A stretch of 6,356 bases of DNA, taken from contig JASBVU010000115.1 in assembly GCA_029960905.1 (NCBI GenBank), positions 1 through 6,356 of the forward strand, written 5' to 3'. Made by a program: the position numbers and the translations under genes. The notes beneath the pieces are model-generated. The model was not told the DNA's origin. It made no database searches and worked only from the letters and a program-made list of their open reading frames with translations. The DNA is from Thermoanaerobacterium sp. (lineage in GTDB: Bacteria > Bacillota > Thermoanaerobacteria > Thermoanaerobacterales > Thermoanaerobacteraceae). Below are positions 5,706-6,356 of this stretch, one piece after another; position 1 is the stretch's first letter; each line of letters opens with the position of its first letter.

Positions 5706-6356
5706 TCACACCTCCTTTACCGCCACAATAGTAATATTATCAAAACCACCATTTTGCTTCGCCATTTTAATCAAATTGTCGCAAGCTTTGTCTATACTTT
5801 CAGCGCTATTAAATTCTTTTAAAATCAAATCATCCGTAAGCATATTTGTTAAACCATCTGTGCACAGCAAAAAGACATCATTTTCGAAAACATCGCCAGT
5901 AAATATATCGACCTCTATTTCCTCATCGATGCCAAGTGCTCTCGTTATAATATTTTTCTGGGGATGATTTCTTGCTTCTTCGTGGGTTATTCTGCCTAAT
6001 TTTACTAATTCTTCTACATAAGAATGGTCTTCAGTAATCTGCATAAGTTTATCGCCTCGTATTAGATATGCTCTACTGTCACCTATGTGTCCAATAAAAA
6101 AGTTTTTATTCTCTATCAAAAGAAGAGTTAGCGTCGTTCCCATTCCTGTAAGATCTATATTTGAAAAAGATTTATTAAAAACATGAGAGTTTGCACTTTT
6201 AACTGCATCTTTAATAAATTTTTTTATTGAATCATTGTCTTTATTGCAACTACTATAATTGCTAAAAAAGTATTTTGTAACCATCTCAACTGCGTATCTA
6301 CTTGCAATCTCTCCGCCATTACATCCACCCATGCCATCAGCAACAATAAAAAGTAG
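5706..6356 (-). CDS. prpC: PP2C-type protein phosphatase PrpC/Stp, 5' end outside the window
   Basis: A Mn/Mg-dependent Ser/Thr phosphatase that reverses PrkC phosphorylation. The visible 216 residues begin inside the protein, [11 protein letters not shown], so about 25-40 N-terminal residues and the start codon are beyond position 6356; the in-frame ATG at 6330-6332 is the Met of the DGMGG motif and not the start. Metal-site motifs: D7 in DGMGG (7-11), GMGTTL (about 71-76), [10 protein letters not shown] (89-98), TDG (156-158, D157) and GGFDNIT (203-209, D206). The flap sequence [16 protein letters not shown] is typical of bacterial PrpC. The residue after DGMGG, usually His or similar, is Cys here. 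Its last codons, AAG GAG GTG, double as the ribosome binding site of prkC. Confidence 0.95.
   Translation of the reverse strand, partial: LLFIVADGMGGCNGGEIASRYAVEMVTKYFFSNYSSCNKDNDSIKKFIKDAVKSANSHVFNKSFSNIDLTGMGTTLTLLLIENKNFFIGHIGDSRAYLIRGDKLMQITEDHSYVEELVKLGRITHEEARNHPQKNIITRALGIDEEIEVDIFTGDVFENDVFLLCTDGLTNMLTDDLILKEFNSAESIDKACDNLIKMAKQNGGFDNITIVAVKEV

Noticed and set aside
6330..6332. ATG at 6330-6332 as the start of prpC
   Set aside because: The frame is open to the window edge, and this Met is the M of the DGMGG metal-binding motif, which lies tens of residues into the protein.
1..6356. Mobile elements, CRISPR arrays, tRNA or rRNA genes, phage or defence genes
   Set aside because: No transposase, terminal inverted repeats, spaced direct repeats or cloverleaf sequence was seen; the gene order is the conserved Firmicute core.

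Overview
The window reads as a low-GC, endospore-forming Firmicute of the class Clostridia. A thermophilic Thermoanaerobacterium- or Thermoanaerobacter-like organism is my best guess from the flavour of the proteins, but I could not test this by search. The reasons are AT-rich codon use, strong AGGAGG-type ribosome binding sites, and a gene order that I recognise from Bacillus subtilis: prpC-prkC-rsgA(cpgA)-rpe-thiN-spoVM-rpmB-yloU-yloV, with rpmB facing the other way.

Right part (6356 down to 1634, minus strand): a tightly packed operon in which neighbouring genes overlap or nearly touch. It encodes a PP2C phosphatase (PrpC, 5' end outside the window), a membrane Ser/Thr kinase with three PASTA repeats (PrkC), the ribosome-assembly GTPase RsgA, ribulose-phosphate 3-epimerase and thiamine pyrophosphokinase. 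Kinase and phosphatase are an antagonistic pair reading cell-wall signals. RsgA (CpgA) and other translation factors are known targets of this pair in Bacillus, so signalling and ribosome biogenesis are coupled here.

Middle part (1633 down to 1261, minus strand): a terminator-like 13-bp hairpin, then a 61-residue two-helix membrane protein that I do not recognise, then a 30-codon gene whose product aligns well with SpoVM, the small amphipathic protein that marks the forespore surface. A sigma-E-like promoter lies inside the 61-residue gene, upstream of spoVM. This is the most interesting stretch of the window.

Left part: rpmB (ribosomal protein L28, zinc-ribbon type) is on the plus strand behind two good sigma-A promoters with a terminator-like hairpin between them. 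It ends in a terminator whose U-tract overlaps the end of convergent spoVM. Divergent from rpmB, with its own sigma-A promoter, is asp23 (yloU) followed by fakA (yloV, fatty acid kinase), which runs off the left edge.

Overall this is a conserved core locus, not an accessory island. I see no mobile element, CRISPR array, tRNA or rRNA. The candidates for something undescribed are small: the 61-residue membrane protein, the N-terminally extended SpoVM, and the RNA structures around them and upstream of rpmB. No stretch longer than about 240 bases lacks a gene.
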